This document shows, piece by piece, positions 12,726 through 22,771 of a DNA stretch of 64,000 nt. The notes under the pieces were generated by a model. That model had not been told where the DNA came from. It worked only from the letters and a program-made list of their open reading frames with translations, and did not search any database. The translations under genes were made by a program, and so were the position numbers. Source of the DNA: Caenorhabditis remanei (lineage: Eukaryota > Nematoda > Chromadorea > Rhabditida > Rhabditidae); the NCBI RefSeq assembly GCF_010183535.1, contig NC_071332.1, positions 6,262,001 through 6,326,000 on the forward strand, in the 5' to 3' direction. Position 1 is the stretch's first letter, and every line of letters begins with the position of its first letter.

Positions 12726-14089
12726 AATAACTCGATTGTTTATGATTGTTTCTTGTATTTTTTTAAAATTTATTGCTTGTCCATCCTAATAACTCAATTA
12801 TATGTAATTCTTCGCTCCTTGATTTTCCATCAATCGCTTTTCAGATAAACGTTTAATGAATAAATCAATCACTTATTCAAAGAAAGGTTTGTCTAGTGTT
12901 CTATTGATCTTTTAAAATTGAAGTGATCGATAATTTTGTACAACATTTAAAGTTTTTTATGTTTCCAATAAAGGTTATGAAACTCAAGATTAATAGTCGG
13001 AAGCGATTTTCCTTATCCGGAACACAGAAGGTGGATGTCGGAAGTCTTTTTTGCAAATATTCAAAAACTCCAAGAAAGAAAGATCATGAAATTTGCGAAA
13101 ATTAGTTTTGGCTGAAGAAAAGCCTACCGTAACACCTGCAATAAAGGCTCACCCCCTAACAAGAGTTTGAAGCTTCCTATGTCGGCTGTTTTTAGAGATA
13201 TAAAAATGTTTTCAACTGAAGAAATATTCTAGGGCTGGCCCTCGACAAATCTGCCTATTTATGACCGCTCTGTACGTAAAACTGGTGACTCTGATAATGA
13301 AACTCCTAGAATACTTCGATTGGCACAGATTGGTGGCTAGTGAAACAAATTTCAATGAAATTCAATAGTTTGGAAAAAAAGAAAAAAGTGTGAAACAATC
13401 TATGATACTGATGGTTCAGCAGGTTTCTCTACTTCTATTCCTAAATTACACCTTGTCTTACAATTCCGACTCGTTTACCACTCGACGAGTAGGGGAACAT
13501 TCGTTCGGCGCTTTATCTAGTAGAAGACTAAGTAATATATTTAAAAAAAAAAGACTTTTTAAAATAAAATCCTTTTTTGAGCTTTTAGAAAAATATAGGA
13601 GATATAGTCATCCTGATACATGTCTTCTCATGAATTACGTGTCTTTGATAATGAATCTTCTGGAAGTTTCGCAAGTATTTCGTTTCACACCATTCAGTAG
13701 AAAACGTTTTGCCAATTATTTTTTGAAAAGTACCGTGCCAAAAGTACCGTGTAACAAGGGCTGAGTTATTACTCTTCCCTTGTTATTAAAGACAACTCCA
13801 ATTACTCTCCAAACTGCGAACTGACCAGCCCCGCCCGGATGGGTATTGACTACAGAAACTTTATTATTAGAATGAGATCGAGTCTTGTGAAAGGCCAAAT
13901 GTCATCCGAATAGCTTTTCCAATATCCGAAGATATGTAATCAGCTAAGTTTGAAAATTTGGTACTGAGAGTCTAATGAAAGACTGAATGGCATCTGATAA
14001 GCTTTGCAACGTCCGGAGACATCAGAGGCACAAAGTGACCCAAACGGAGGAGAATATTAGGCAAAACGTTTTATACTGAAATGGTGATG
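12726..14089. other. 3' flank of the F-box gene and duplicated non-coding sequence
   Basis: Tandem AATAAA-like signals occur near 12,855-12,865, fitting a 3' end for the F-box gene. From 13,232 on, the sequence is again shared with unit 2 (26,193-27,060). The open frame at 13,390-13,764 is not preserved in unit 2, where the matching frame ends early, so I do not call it a gene. Confidence 0.4.
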
Positions 14090-15030
14090 GTGAAACTAAA
14101 TTTTTTATTCCGTCAGTTTTCTCATGAAGTAGCCAACTTTGAGTGGGTCCCACAAAGTCCCAAGTTTTTCCAATATAAGAAATTCAATGTTATCTTGTTC
14201 TACAAGTCCAGAACTCCACTTTTGTATTGTCCAATTATTGATAGCTTCGTCAGCTCTCGAGATATGCGGCTTCAAGTACAAGTTACTGAGAAGCTACAGA
14301 GAGAGAGTGAGAGAGTGCAGAGAAGTTAGAGCGTCTGACTTCTCTACGTAAAGCTGAATATTTTTAGAATATACCTACAGAAAATTCAAAACAAAATGAC
14401 AATTTTCCCTGAAAGTCTCCTGAATTTTGACTCGATCGTCAAACGATTATCGCATTTCACGATACCAATAAACTTATATAGTTTTATATTTCCAGTAATC
14501 ATCTTCTCAATTTTATAACTGTGGTCTCAGTTGTTCTCTTTTTTCTTTTTTCATCTTTTTTTTTTCTTCTTTTTTCTTCTTTTTTCTTCTTCCTTTTCCA
14601 TTTTTTCCGTGGTCCAACTTCTGAGTTGATTCAATTTTAGTACTTGTTTACCCCAGACTTGTCAAAAATCGGGCCGGGCCGGGCCGAAATTTCTCTTGGG
14701 CCGGCCCGGCCCGGTCGGCCCGGATTCAAAAGTGGGTACCCATTTTTACCAGTTTTTTTTTTGAAATTTTTCGAAAAAAAGAGTAAAAATGCTTAAATTA
14801 TCATACATATTCACATTTTGATTCAATTTTAAATGTTTATTCGAAAACTATACTTTTTCAAAAAAGTTCAAAAAAATTCCAAAAATTTCCAAAAAAAAAC
14901 TTCAAAACACAAAATGTTTTGAAAAAATGTTTCAAAACGGGCCGAGCGGGCCGAGCCGGGCCGAGATTTTTCTTGGTTTTGGCCCGGCCCGGCCCGTGAT
15001 AAGTCTGGTTTACCGAACTTCGTGGCACTT
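14090..15030 (-). repeat. Long inverted-repeat arm, right (unit 1)
   Basis: This is the reverse complement of the 8,788-9,475 arm, enlarged by a 354-bp MITE insertion at 14,654-15,007. The pyrimidine-rich tract at 14,530-14,610 mirrors the A/G-rich tract at 8,870-8,920. Confidence 0.72.
14654..15007. mobile_element. GC-rich foldback MITE, hAT-like, with 8-bp target duplication
   Basis: The ends are CAGACTTGTCA and TGATAAGTCTG, inverted to each other with one mismatch, followed inward by GGGCCGGGCCGGGCC runs on both sides. Flanks are GTTTACCC (14,646-14,653) and GTTTACCG (15,008-15,015), an 8-bp target duplication with one mismatch. The matching site in the left arm and in unit 2 is uninterrupted. 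CAG-type ends and 8-bp duplications are typical of hAT elements; there is no coding capacity, so it is non-autonomous. It inserted after the arms formed. Confidence 0.82.
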
Positions 15031-15120
15031 TTTCTGGAATCTCATTCGTCAAAAAAACTCGTTTTTTAATTCCTGTATTCTTCACGGTGTGCAAGCCCAA
15101 TACTCCACCTTTTGAAGTAC

Positions 15121-15124
<4 letters not shown>

Positions 15125-15199
<75 letters not shown>
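15125..15199. repeat. (GA)n microsatellite
   Basis: About 37 perfect GA dinucleotide repeats. The same locus in unit 2 (27,649-27,707) has about 29, so the array changed length since the duplication. Arg-Glu and Leu-Ser ORFs across it are artefacts. Confidence 0.95.
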
Positions 15200-15201
<2 letters not shown>

Positions 15202-15448
15202 GGAGAAAGGAAACCCGACAGACAAACAAAGATTCCTCTTGCCAGCCACACCGACTACTCTTGTGCCGTTATTCGTAGTTTCCTTCGACACACCTCTTCT
15301 CGCTCGTTTTATAAAAACAAAATTAATAAATTTACGCCTCAAAGTTGATTCGTAGATTTGCAGCTTTTGCAGGTAAACTGCGAATCGTAAATTTAATATT
15401 GGTTATCTTCATTTTTCTCATCCAAAGAGTTTTATTCTGTTATTAATT

Positions 15449-15736
15449 TTGGAAGGCTTTGATCAAAAACTTTTAAAAGTTATCAAGAGTGCATTCTTCA
15501 ATGACCTTGTCTGTTATCACTTTGGATCGTTAAGAAGACATTCTTACTACATTATACCTATCTTGCCTAATACAACTACACCTGGTGCTGAACACTTACC
15601 TAATGTGTTATTAAACTGCTGGAATTCATTGGCTGCCGCCACTTTTAATGTCAAAATCTCCTCAATAGCGTTTAAGTCAAACTTACTTCTAACTAACCTT
15701 GAGAAATATCTCGTCCTACACCCTCATAATTACTAA
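15449..15736 (+). pseudogene. Possible non-LTR retrotransposon reverse-transcriptase C-terminal remnant
   Basis: A 95-codon frame without a good ATG reads VCYHFGSLRRHSYYIIP, then NVLLNCWNSLAAATF and SIAFKSNLLL. Order and spacing resemble the C-terminal end of LINE reverse transcriptases (arginine-rich strand, then WNSLP, then FK..L). In unit 2 the matching frame (27,934 on) stops after 48 codons at 28,078-28,080. No RT catalytic motif lies nearby, so this can only be a fragment; the match is by eye and weak. Confidence 0.3.
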
Positions 15737-15842
15737 ATCTCTTTTTATTCACCTGTTTATGTGTCAGTGATAATCTGTCCTTCAATAAATAAATAACTTG
15801 AATTACTGTTTCAGAAATACCTAAGCTTACTGAATCCTCTCA

Positions 15843-16415
15843 ATGGATAGTTACAACACAGCTGAACACGACAACATAGATTTTGAAATATCACTATACT
15901 TCTACAGGGAAAAATTGTGCAAAGTAGAAAAATACATCGAAGTCGCGGTGAGTGAAAATTAGAATTTGTTTAATTTTATTCGCACAACCTTTACATATTT
16001 TAAGAAAATCCATCAAAAAGAACGTCTGATGATAACAACATATTATATTCTGGCCGTTGGGGTTACCTGGATACTAACCTTGTTTGTACCTTCCAATACA
16101 ACATCAATTGCTGCGTTTGCTGAATCTTCTACAATAGTTTCTTTGTTTTTTATTGGGAGTCTCATCACTTGGAAATACTCAACCGAAGGACGACAAGATA
16201 CAACATACAAGAAGAAATATATCTGTGTTGCACTTTGTTATATCACCGCGATAGGGGTTTGCGGGTATTTGGCAGTCAAGTTACCTCCTGACACAGCAGT
16301 AATGATGGCATTCACGGCACCGTCGATATTGGTTTTTCTATGTTCCCTTCCAAAACTCGTTGATTGGGTTGCTGAAATTGTGATAATCAATATGTCATAT
16401 GATCTACTTCCGTGA
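15843..16415 (+). pseudogene. Four-TM orphan membrane protein, unit-1 copy broken by a stop codon
   Basis: This is the counterpart of the intact 188-codon gene at 28,329-28,895. The start ATG and first 39 codons are kept, then codon 40 is TAG (15,960-15,962) where unit 2 reads TTG. The rest of the frame stays open to the same DLLP end, with TM segments at TTYYILAVGVTWILTLFV, STIVSLFFIGSLITW, ICVALCYITAIGVCGYLAV and AVMMAFTAPSILVFLCSL. A shorter protein could start at ATG 15,966 or 16,029 and keep all four helices, so loss of function is not proven. It shares the acceptor-like gtttcag upstream of the ATG with unit 2. Confidence 0.6.
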
Positions 16416-16475
16416 GTTATTGAGCGAAGAAATTTTTATCGTTCGGCTATTTGTGCTGTGGTAACGCAGGACTAA

Positions 16476-16623
16476 TGGACCTACCCACGAAGAAAACTTG
16501 AACCATTTAATGCAATTTAATTTTATTCACGAATGCAATTTAATGAATTTTTTGCATTTTTGTGCCATAAAAATGGATTATTTAGCGTTCGTGAATAGGC
16601 AAGTTTCTCCGTCGGTAGGTCCA
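16476..16623. mobile_element. Short MITE, PIF/Harbinger-like (TAA target duplication)
   Basis: Ends TGGACCTACCCACGAAGA and (inverted) TGGACCTACCGACGGAGA match at most positions over about 25 bp. TAA flanks both sides (16,473-16,475 and 16,624-16,626), the three-base duplication of the PIF/Harbinger group. The 148-bp body has no coding capacity. It lies just downstream of the four-TM gene; unit 2 has a different sequence at this place, so an empty site cannot be read directly. Confidence 0.65.
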
Positions 16624-17015
16624 TAAAGCTGCAGTGTTGCATAAAATAAGGATAGTGTTAAATCAGTGCTGAGTTTGTGCCATCTCTCCAAACTTTAGAT
16701 TACTGTCGCTACAGTGCCCATTTAAGGGTATTGAAAAACAGGAGAAAGTATCTAAAACTACTAAGATATTCAGATTCAAGTGTTTATGTTCAAAACTCTG
16801 TAACTACCGTAATCCTACGGTAATCGGCAAATTTTTGGGTATCATTTTTTTTTTTTGGCTGAGGATTAATCAAGGCTACTAATGAATGGTTTTTTTCCAG
16901 TTTACGAAGACACGTAACCGTATTTCAAGCATCATAGCATTTTGTAGCCCCAACAGCGATAACTTAGATGAATATAAGAACAACTATTTTGAGCTATCCC
17001 CCATGTTTAAGTTAA

Positions 17016-17760
17016 ATGGAGTTAATATTTTGTTCTGCCGAAGGATATATTGTTGGTCCACAAAACAACTACAATTTCAGGGAAGCTACATCAATAGAAT
17101 TCACGAATAAGGACCAAATAGAGAGAGAAACGTTGCACGAACATATTCTTGAACTATCAAATAAAGGAATTGTAAGTTACTCAAGAAAACCAGAAAGTTC
17201 TAACCTTTTAGGAGTTGAACCTCCTTAATAAGGTACTAAGGAGTTTTTACATGGGAAGTACCCGAAGTGAAACGCGGTTATCATATTTTGATTGGAGATA
17301 AGTCTAATCCCGACAAGAACGAAATCAATATCTTTAGCTGGTTCTTTTGAGAACCCAATGAATGGCAGGCAAAATTCTTTTTTTTTCAAGTTTTTCTAGT
17401 TGAACCAATTCGAGATAAATCGATCAATTCAAGAGCTATCTCTCCAAACTGAAATGTAATCGCAATATATAGACGAAGGTTATAGAAAAGTTATTGCCTC
17501 ATGAAGTTGGACTTAAAAATGGGAATTTTTTTCAGAATCCCATCCAGCATGCATTGTGTATTCTATCCTTCATAGCAATTCGTCTAACGTTGCCGTTTGT
17601 ACAGAATTTACGAAGCAGTAATAACATAGATGATATTACTGTTCTAGATCTCACCTTTTATAAAGTTATCTCAATTGTTTATGTCTTGGTTTTTCTTCTC
17701 ATTACTATAAGTGTTCTCCAAACTAGATCAATTGTTGCAAGTAAAAGAACTGTTTCCTAA
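17016..17760 (+). CDS. Two-TM orphan protein, unit-1 copy, 133 aa (tentative)
   Basis: Model: exons 17,016-17,171, 17,212-17,232 (a 21-nt micro-exon between TTTTAG and GTACTA) and 17,536-17,760, all phase 0, 402 nt. It begins MELIFCSAEGYIVGPQNN and has a charged middle (EFTNKDQIERETLHEHILEL). Two hydrophobic segments follow: HALCILSFIAIRLTLPFV and VISIVYVLVFLLITISVL. The same exon pattern is kept in unit 2 (29,161-29,992, 136 codons). It may be a separate gene or the 3' exons of the four-TM gene just upstream; the sequence between has in-frame stops, so I keep them apart. No family is recognised. Confidence 0.45.
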
Positions 17761-17867
17761 TAAATGAAATTATAATTCTGATTGAAAAAATTGTGGCAAG
17801 AGAATCGAATGAGCCTGCCCATTTATTTTCTACGGGTTCATGTTTCCTTCTTCAAAATGTTTTTTCA

Positions 17868-17995
17868 TTACTTTCGAATTGTTTTCTTAGGAGAGTCTGG
17901 TGCAGTCTGGCTTACTATTAGGTTTGTTGTTGATTGTTTTTGTTTCGTTGGTTTGATGGGTTGAGCTTCATGGGTTGGTTTTTTGTCTTCAGAAT
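17868..17995 (-). other. Exon-like block on the minus strand (unit 1)
   Basis: A TTTTTTCCAG acceptor precedes a frame reading DSEDKKPTHEAQPIKP, TKQKQSTTNL and DSPKKTIRK, then TAA. The unit-2 counterpart (about 30,190-30,343) has the same acceptor and peptide but a 2-codon difference and a longer, diverging end. It could be the last exon of an unrecognised minus-strand gene or a chance frame. Confidence 0.25.
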
Positions 17996-18035
17996 CTGGA
18001 AAAAATGGAGATAACTTTTATTGAAAAAACATCCT

Positions 18036-18104
18036 AAATGGGATACGAACTCCAGACTATTCGCGCATGGGTGCAAAACCAGCAACGACTGCGCCACACG
18101 GTCG
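18036..18104 (-). repeat. tRNA-like sequence (pseudo-tRNA or tRNA-derived SINE remnant), unit 1
   Basis: Read on the minus strand: GACCGTGTGGCGCAGTCG, close to a tRNA 5' end with A box, and about 40 nt later GAGTTCGTATCCC, close to a B box. The anticodon stem between them does not pair well and the 3' acceptor strand is not recognisable, so a working tRNA is unlikely. The copy in unit 2 is at 30,385-30,449, with a more decayed B box (GGGTGCGGATCCC). Confidence 0.5.
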
Positions 18105-18988
18105 AAAATGTACTCGAGGACGCTCTGAAACTGTTATGATTTTGGGAAAATAATTATTGGCTGAATCAGCTGAAAATCATACTTTTCCGAAAATCGGTTT
18201 TTCTATATCAAAAAGGTCAATTACTGACCAAAATTTACGTTTTCTGGCTCATAAGATAAATAATTTAATTTTCCACAATTCTGCTTTCATCCAATGCGAC
18301 GTCTAAAAACCTCAAAATACTAAAAACCTGAAAAAATACTTTCATGTAAAATTCAAGACATACTTGTTACTGTTTTATAATAAAAAAACAAGGAAAAATA
18401 GGGTAAACGTTGGAAACCAATGTTTTTTGAGTTTAAAAAAATTTACAACAACGTTTTTCTCAAAATCATGATTTTTAATTGTAATTCAGAAAAACAATGA
18501 CCCACTCGTCTTAAAATGGAGAATATATAAATTTTGAAAAAGCTAACAAAATATCAATTTTGAAAAAGCTAACAGATCCCTCTCTTTCTGGTTTCAAACT
18601 TGAACTTTATCTAATTTCCTCTTCACTGCCTCGTCTTCAAACCAACCTTGATAGCTTACGAATTAATTCCCCTTTTCTGTATTTTGTACCATGCTGCAAA
18701 AAAGGTTTCAAAATCATTCAACGTCCCCATCCATCATTATTCTCTTTTTCTTCTCTTTATCTATTTAGAACAGTCTCTATTCTTTTTCTTCGTCACTCTC
18801 GTCAGTGTTCTTCGTTTTAAAAGATCACTTCGAAACCTGCTTTCCCCCCAATGAAGGTCATTCCTTCCACGTGGCACTTCTCTCTCCCTTTTTCTAATTC
18901 CGTTATCACATTCTTTCACAAACACAATCGTTCTTTAGAGTATCAAACGAATCGCAGTTAAACAGGTCGTTTTAACAATCATTCAAAG

Positions 18989-19204
18989 ATGAAACAGTCA
19001 ATGAGAGGGGGTTTCTCTGAAAAAAGAAGAGAGAGAGGCATCAATCTTCTGCAGGAAATGATGATGATGCGGATGGTTCAAAGTGTGAATCAAAACCCGC
19101 GGAGAGATTTGAATCATTGTGAATTCCCATTCCGTCATCAATTAGCGAAAAGAAGACAGATAAATAATAGTGACGATGGTTTCAAAGGGCATTTCGGTAT
19201 CTGA
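18989..19204 (+). other. Small ORF conserved in both duplication units, coding status doubtful
   Basis: 71 codons, MKQSMRGGFSEKRRERGINL to DDGFKGHFGI. Unit 2 keeps the frame (31,361-31,577). Between copies I count three amino-acid-changing and one silent difference, which is no sign of purifying selection. No signal peptide or domain is seen. Confidence 0.2.
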
Positions 19205-20732
19205 TGAAAATATTTACAGAAAAAGAAAAAAGAAAAGAAGATTGATGATAATTATAAGATGTCTAGTTTCACATCAGAGATCACACACTTCTAAACTACA
19301 CAAAACTAGAAATTTTATGATGTGTAGAAGTGGGGGATCTGGATGGGTTCCGATGTGATGGATTGTTTCATTGGTTCCATTTTATTAGATTGCATTTTCC
19401 GTATTTAGTTGAGAGCGTTGTGATATCTAGTTTTTGAGATATGAAACTCGGAAAATGAAATTTTTAGTTTTCTCTCATCATAACGTTCTTCGAGTAAGAA
19501 CCTCTTTTATCTTGAACAGTTGTAAAAGTGTTTTAGCCACTGAAATTTAGATCTAGGTTTGTAACTTTGGGCATTTCATTCTCAGATAATGAAATTTTTG
19601 ATGAACTCTGTCTTTGGGATTGCGGATTTCAGATGTCGTGTTTCATGCCGATTGTTATTACTTGAAGATCCTAAAAATGTTGAAATTCAAATCCGAAATA
19701 ATATGACTATATTCCTTTATTTCAATTCTCAGTTTTCAGAACATCCAAATATTTCATTAGACCGTATACCACTGTTACAGTTCATTCCATTCACAGCCGT
19801 CTTTCTCCTTCACAGAATAACACAATAACCAATCTGACCTGAAGATTTGTACGTCATGAAAGCTCAATTTTGTTGAGAAACCACACGAATCTAAACAGGT
19901 GTATCCTTCTGGTTTTCCAGTTTGTTTTCCAAAAAGTCAGATCTATTTGGAGTACTGTAGCTACTGACTTGTTAAAAAAAACCAGTCCAGATGAGATCTA
20001 GAAAGGAGTGAGATTCGTTCGGAGCTTAACAAGAAACCCACAGAAAACCCTCTGGAACCGGGTTTTCACTTATTAAACGTGTCTTTCCACGTCTCTCCGA
20101 CACTTCAACATGTCCTGCATGTTTACAACACAATTAGTCTGATTGAGACTATAAGCAACTCAAATTACCAAAGAACGATTCTTATTTGTCTTTCTAACTT
20201 TCAAAAACAGCCAGACTCCGCCCCCGATTCTATTTCAGATTCCAACTGATAAGGACATTTCTCCCTGTCTCCCTTGGATAGAGAGACCTCCCCGCGCACT
20301 TTATCTCTGAAGGATGCCTACGTGCAAACAGAGACAAACCGATTCAATGTTCTCTCTTCATTTCTTTTTTCTTTTTTTCTTCTTCTGCTCTTTCGTTGTG
20401 ACGTCATCCGGGGCTCGAATTTCCCTTCCCTTCAAAAACTATTTGTGAGAGCAGGAGAGAGAGAGAGAAAAGTAGAAGATGGAGGAGTAGGATGGGATTC
20501 AAAAGTGTGTGTGTGTGTGGAGCGGCAATCAGTCTGCGACTCCGTGGAGCCAGCACTGCCTATTCAATTTCTTAACTCAAAGCCACTGATAGTTTCGTGT
20601 TTGTGTTTCCGAAAGGATGGGGCGGAGGAGGCCGAGAGGAGAGCATGGTTTCAAATTTTCCTTCACCCCGCTCCTGCGCCCCGCGAGAAGAACTTTTGTT
20701 TCTGTGCGTAATAACTAACGATGGCGTAAACG

Positions 20733-20902
20733 CAAGGCTGTCGCACGGCCGGCCGCGGCCGGCCGCGGATTAACCAAATGGGCTGAATTTTTGTATATCG
20801 ACTAATCTTTTGGTCCTCTACAAGGCCGCCTGAAGAAGCGAAAAGTTTCCATGGCTGGGAACTGAGATATAGAATCGGCCCACGGCCTTTTTGACAGCCT
20901 TG
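20733..20902. mobile_element. 170-bp hAT-type MITE with perfect 8-bp target duplication
   Basis: Ends CAAGGCTGTC and GACAGCCTTG are perfect 10-bp inverted repeats; GC-rich palindromic arms (GGCCGGCCGCGG) follow on the left. CGTAAACG flanks both sides (20,725-20,732 and 20,903-20,910). Unit 2 has the empty site with a single CGTAAACG at 33,110-33,117. TIR form and 8-bp duplication fit the hAT group. It is non-coding and inserted after the segmental duplication. Confidence 0.93.
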
Positions 20903-22771
20903 CGTAAACGAAAAGCAAAGAGCGTTCAAGAACAAAAAGGGGGCGGAGCTAATTCTGCAGAAAACACATACAGAAAATGAAAGTGATAGTGTGGCCACGA
21001 GGGGAAGGCCAAATTGACAGGTTTGCCATGTGGATGATCTGTGTGAACGTTGATTGGGAGAATGTTTACAGGTAGGTTTATAGTGTTTAGTTTGACTTCT
21101 TTAGCGTGTGGTCTAAATGGTCCTAGTATCTCGGTGTCCTAAGGTTTAGGTGGAAAGATTGGAGAGTCTAGGTTCTAGATCTCTGATTTCTCGATTACCA
21201 GGATCCAGGTACAGAAACTCAGAAATGTATTCGAAATCAGAATACTAGCTGAATTTATGTATTTGGACTATTTTTTGAAAATGGATATAGCGACTTTTTG
21301 AATATTGAAGAAGAAAAATAGGAAATTTATTCTAAAATCTCAGATTCTTGACAACATCATACAAACTTAGGACTCCAGATTTTATCAGCTTGGAGTGTGG
21401 ATACGGAATACAGAGTTCAGAATCCTGAAGCCTGTATTTTGATTGTGAAGTGTCTGAAGCTGAAACTCAGCATATCCAACTTAAAATTCAAAAACCCTGA
21501 AACTGGAGTTCTGAATCTTGAATCTATCACTATTATTTTCACTATCTTAAAATAGATTTCTGACGTTTTTTAGTACTACAGCTAATAATAATAAGTTACA
21601 AAACAAGTGACATCAATTGGAAAGATCAACAAAAACAGTTTGATCACTTTCCTTTTTTCAAAAAAGAGAAAATGATTCTGGAAGAACAGAAAAGAAGAAA
21701 AAAAAAAGAAAGGAGATTACTTGTGAAATTCAATATTCCATTATTCGAATATATCCGTTCCAAACTACTACTATACGTATGCAAATATAAAATTAATGGA
21801 GGGACTGGAATGAAAAAAAAGAAGGTTTCAACTAGAAAGATAATCAATTTTTATTTGATAAAGACAGAGAGTTTCAAATAGATAAGAAAAACGAAATTGT
21901 TGACTGTTTGACCTCCTTTCCGTTTTTTTTCTTCATGCTCATTGGTTTTGAAGAATGCAAATTTTTGAGGAGGTGGTTGTGGTGGCCTATTTGGAAAATT
22001 CGGAAGAACTTTGCAGGAAAAAAAAGTCATGAAAAGAAGGAAAAAAAAGAGAGATGAAGAAGGTTATGAAGCCGAAGAAGCTGGGTCATAAAGGGTAATG
22101 AGGCAAGAAAAAAGTATGGGTAGCACCGAAAATTTTCAGAATGAACAAAACTAAAATTTCAGTTTTTATATATTTCTATTTCAAACATCACCCTTTAGAT
22201 AATCTCGAAATTGTTGGAAGTGGAAAATCAAACCATTACGAAAACGAGATTATGACTAAAATTTCCATTTTCTAAATCCCTAATCACGTTTCATTTTGAA
22301 TAGATCACGGGATCTCCGTAAAAAGTATCTAGACAAAAGAATGGCTTCAACTCGTGAAGGAAAACTTCAAATTCGAAATCTATTTCAGAGATTGAAATCA
22401 GAATCAAGTGATTGTTTGAACAGACGCCCCCCGCTAGTTTTTGTGTACAAAGAACAAGAGAGTTAGGGCGAGAAAAAGCAAAGAATAGTAAATGGACATT
22501 CTCTGAATGGGACAGAAATGAATGGTTTAGGGTCTAATTGATGACCACACGGAAGTGGGAAATTTGATTCTTCAAATTGGTATTCTTAGAATTTTTAGAA
22601 GAATGGAATGAGGGAATTGACAGTATAGAATGAAAGAACTTTACACTTGTGTCACGGAGTCAGAAATTGTTCAATTGTTTTATGTTTTGGGAGGAGGGGG
22701 GGGGGGGGCGGTTTGAAAGATATGAAGGTTACAACTAGGGAGAAAGTGAGAGATTGTACAGAGAAGCAAGA

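Larger units (their letters stand above)
6614..21260 (+). repeat. Tandem segmental duplication, unit 1 (about 14.6 kb)
   Basis: The sequence from about 6,614 to 21,260 is repeated in the same orientation at 21,262-33,483 with only a few percent mismatch in aligned parts. Unit 1 begins near ggactattttcaaaaaatgg at 6,621, which matches ggactattttttgaaaatgg at about 21,264. Both units end in tactagctgaatttatgta. The unit contains repeated non-coding blocks, an F-box gene (unit 1 only), a broken four-TM gene, a two-TM gene and several small transposons. It is longer than unit 2 mainly because of the F-box segment (2.36 kb) and the MITEs at 14,654, 16,476 and 20,733. Confidence 0.92.

Noticed and set aside
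15066..15355. Overlapping ORFs rich in Arg-Glu or Leu-Ser
   Set aside because: They are readings of the (GA)n microsatellite in several frames and on both strands.
18036..18104. Functional tRNA gene
   Set aside because: Anticodon stem does not pair and the 3' acceptor strand is not recognisable.
20274..20998. ORFs of 111-145 codons around a GA/GT-rich tract
   Set aside because: Partly inside the MITE and partly low-complexity; the frames are not kept in unit 2.
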